A stretch of 49,430 nucleotides of DNA. It comes from Nitratireductor pacificus pht-3B. Its GTDB lineage: Bacteria > Pseudomonadota > Alphaproteobacteria > Rhizobiales > Rhizobiaceae. Under the pieces are notes generated by a model. It made no database searches, was not told the DNA's origin, and saw only the letters and a program-made list of their open reading frames with translations. Within the stretch, counting starts at the first letter, position 1. Every line of letters starts with the position of its first letter. A program made the translations under genes and the position numbers. The stretch covers positions 1-49,430 of the forward strand of contig NZ_AMRM01000030.1 of NCBI RefSeq assembly GCF_000300335.1. The letters are read 5' to 3'. This document shows, one piece after another, positions 48,017 to 49,430 of this stretch.

Positions 48017-48291
48017 GCCATGTGAATTGCAACGCCTGCGGCGCGCCCATGGCCGTATCCGACTTTCGCGCCTGCGAGGCGTGCCGGACCGAATGGCGCG
48101 AAGCCAAGCGCAAGCCGGGCGGACCGGCGGAACAGCGCCAGCGGCTGGAAGAGCTCGTCGCCGCCGCGAATGACGTCACGCGGATGCTCGAAGCCGTCCG
48201 CTATACCTGCGGCCTGGGTCAGGGTCAGATCGACCGCCTTCAGAATGCGAAGTCGGCGATCATCCGAGCTGAAGGGGCGCTCAAGCAATGA
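48013..48291 (+). CDS. Small zinc-finger-like phage protein, 92 residues
   Basis: Cys pairs at the N-terminus: CNACGAPMAV and RACEACRTEW, giving a four-Cys metal site, then a long helix (AEQRQRLEELVAAANDVTRM). It may bind nucleic acid or a host factor. Overlaps the next gene by 4 bases. Confidence 0.6.
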   Translation: MSHVNCNACGAPMAVSDFRACEACRTEWREAKRKPGGPAEQRQRLEELVAAANDVTRMLEAVRYTCGLGQGQIDRLQNAKSAIIRAEGALKQ

Positions 48292-48578
48292 CCGTCGCCC
48301 GCCACGAATCCCGCCTTCAGGTCTGCTGCGACCACTGCCCCGCCTCCTATCCGAACACCTATGCGGCGGAAGACTTCGACGTGATGATTGCCGATGCCCG
48401 CACGGCAGGCTGGCGCATCGTCCGGGCCCTGCCCGATGCCGGCAGCGGCGGGGACACCGCAGACCTGTTCGGCGGCGCCCCGCGCATTGCCGGCGCGCGG
48501 CAGGAGAAGCAACCCTATCTCCACATCTGCCCCGCGTGCCAGCGTGCCGCCGCCGATGACCGGAGGCCCCTGCTGTGA
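48288..48578 (+). CDS. Cys-rich phage protein, 96 residues
   Basis: Starts MTVARHESRLQVCCDHCPAS with a Cys-Cys-x-x-Cys pattern and ends YLHICPACQRAAADDRRP with a Cys-x-x-Cys pattern. The two ends together form a probable zinc site. Known in other phages of this kind as a small accessory. Function unknown. Confidence 0.6.
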   Translation: MTVARHESRLQVCCDHCPASYPNTYAAEDFDVMIADARTAGWRIVRALPDAGSGGDTADLFGGAPRIAGARQEKQPYLHICPACQRAAADDRRPLL

Positions 48579-48964
48579 GCGTCGCCTACCTCACTTGGAT
48601 CACGCGCGACATGCTCAAGGCGCAGCCGGAGGCGCGGTTCGTCTTTGGCGACAATCGCGAGCGCGTCGGCCTTGGCGGCCAGGCGGGCGCAATGCGGGGC
48701 GAGCCGAACGCCATCGGCGTTGCCACGCTTTACGCACCGGGCTTCTACTACGTGCCCGATGATCCGCTGGCGCTCTCCACCGTTGCGAGTGACCTCCACC
48801 GGGTTTCCCTCGCCCTTGCCGAGGGCCGAAAGGTCTTCGTTCCGGCCGATGGGCTTGGAACCGGCCTGGCCCGCCTGCCCGAACACGCCCCCGCTCTCCA
48901 CCGGCTGATCGTCGCGTTCTTCCGCGCCGCTCCCGGCGAACCCTGCCCATGGAAGGATGACTGA
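48575..48964 (+). CDS. Conserved phage accessory protein, 129 residues (DUF7831-like)
   Basis: GTG 48575 overlaps the previous stop. The product carries AYLTWITRDMLKAQPEARFV, FGDNRERVGLGGQAGAMRGE and a C-terminal VFVPADGLGTGLARLPEHAP. The FGDN ... GxGGQA pattern is recurrent in phage proteins, possibly nucleotide- or ADP-ribose-binding like macro-type folds (inference). Not characterised. Confidence 0.62.
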   Translation: MSVAYLTWITRDMLKAQPEARFVFGDNRERVGLGGQAGAMRGEPNAIGVATLYAPGFYYVPDDPLALSTVASDLHRVSLALAEGRKVFVPADGLGTGLARLPEHAPALHRLIVAFFRAAPGEPCPWKDD

Positions 48965-49430
48965 ATGCCACGGCACAAGACGATCGCCACACCCGCCGCC
49001 GCACCCATCGTTGCCCTGAAAGGCTTCGATCAGGACATGACCTGCCGGGGCTTCCAGTATGTGTTCGGCGCGACCTACAAGCACGAGGGCGAGGTCATCT
49101 GCTGCCCGGACAATGACGACCTGGCGCGCGGCGGCGGCGGGTTTCACGCCATCGAGGGCCATCCGCTGGAAGTCTTCAACTACTATCCGCCAGCGTCGAG
49201 CCGCTACGCCACGGTCGAATGCGGCGGTGAGATTCGCCGACAGGAGGGCGGCGACAGCAAGATCGCTGCCGCGGAGATCTCGATCAAGGTCGAGATGCAT
49301 CTTCCCGAGCTGATTGCCGCCGCGGTCAAGTATGTCTTCGACCGTGCGAAATGGATCGAGGGGGCGTTCGCAACGGGCGAACGTGAAGGCGTGAAGGAAG
49401 CGAAGGACGGGGGCGCTGCCACCGCATCGG
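48965..49430 (+). CDS. Hypothetical phage protein, 3' truncated by window (DUF7666-like)
   Basis: ATG 48965 one base after the previous stop. The frame remains open at the window end. Start MPRHKTIATPAAAPIVALKG, then FDQDMTCRGFQYVFGATYKH and HAIEGHPLEVFNYYPPASSR. This resembles a domain seen in phage proteins that detect or carry repeated beta-hairpins (pattern KGFD...CRG.QYxxG.xY). Function unknown. Confidence 0.62.
   Translation, partial: MPRHKTIATPAAAPIVALKGFDQDMTCRGFQYVFGATYKHEGEVICCPDNDDLARGGGGFHAIEGHPLEVFNYYPPASSRYATVECGGEIRRQEGGDSKIAAAEISIKVEMHLPELIAAAVKYVFDRAKWIEGAFATGEREGVKEAKDGGAATAS

Larger units (their letters stand above)
12643..49430. mobile_element. Temperate siphophage prophage (right end beyond window)
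   Basis: It contains a complete minus-strand lytic programme: cro, early, replication, NusG, terminase, head, tail and lysis genes. A plus-strand repressor and a rightward operon of tiny genes are also present. Head genes are lambda-like (GpA terminase, lambda portal, S49 protease, D, E, FII). The tail-tip genes resemble gene transfer agents (DUF2460, DUF2163, NlpC/P60-like, large tip protein). No interrupted structural gene is seen, so it may be inducible. Its integrase and att sites are not in view. The accessory genes at 8280-12519 may also belong to it. Confidence 0.88.

Noticed and set aside
1-49430. CRISPR array
   Set aside because: No regularly spaced repeats with unique spacers were found. 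The only spaced repeats are the phage iterons, at 22-base steps.

Overview
The window is a high-GC alphaproteobacterial chromosome segment, most likely from a Rhizobiales-type organism. The evidence is GC-rich codon use, GapR, BrnT/BrnA, DUF1515- and DUF4376-type genes, and a tail module like that of gene transfer agents. Two different mobile elements flank a short stretch of ordinary chromosome. The taxonomic call is an inference from gene content.

Left edge (1-764): the 3' part of a tyrosine-recombinase integrase reads into a 44-base 3' fragment of a tRNA-Cys gene. This looks like one attachment end of an element that lies mostly to the left. Chromosomal genes follow (859-6856): a WYL-domain regulator divergent from a RidA-family gene with a perfect palindrome between them, an MgtE magnesium transporter, a small secreted protein, a 35-residue membrane peptide, a histidine phosphatase, a frame-shifted zinc-ribbon gene and a cold-shock protein. 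From about 7 to 12.5 kb is an accessory region of small hypothetical genes, an SRAP (HMCES/YedK) abasic-site protein and an AT-rich gene for a 696-residue P-loop ATPase ending in a HEPN-like Rx4H motif. The ATPase gene is a good candidate for a defence gene.

From 12.6 kb to the right edge is a largely intact temperate siphophage genome. Its lytic programme runs on the minus strand, right to left: Cro-like regulator (46068), CP76/CII-like regulator (45331), GapR, beta-class DNA methyltransferase, small early genes, cytosine methyltransferase-like protein, replication protein with internal iterons (38113-38203), NusG-like antiterminator (37258-36605), small and large terminase, gpW, portal, S49 protease, scaffold, decoration protein, major capsid, connectors, tail tube, chaperones, tape measure, a GTA-like tail-tip set, central tail-tip protein, three tandem paralogous accessory tail proteins, tail fibre, fibre assembly, M15-type endolysin, overlapping spanins and a DUF1515 membrane protein. 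The repressor (46131) and a run of very small overlapping genes (46825 to the edge) are on the plus strand.

Three plus-strand cargo units interrupt the minus-strand phage operons: BrnT/BrnA with twin palindromic operators, a membrane-anchored pentapeptide-like protein, and a cassette at 14.4-15.2 kb. That cassette holds a membrane 'sunset' protein, a strongly predicted four-way-junction RNA with its own candidate promoter, and a 41-residue membrane peptide. The phage repressor region has TCAC-N(3-5)-GTGA palindromes in both the cro/cI gap and the promoter region of the rightward operon, so one regulator pair probably controls both sides. The phage's own integrase and attachment sites are not visible and probably lie beyond the right edge. 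The most notable items are the structured RNA cassette, the ATPase-HEPN protein, the iterons read in all three frames inside the replication gene, the phage NusG placed before the late genes, and the triplicated tail-protein module.
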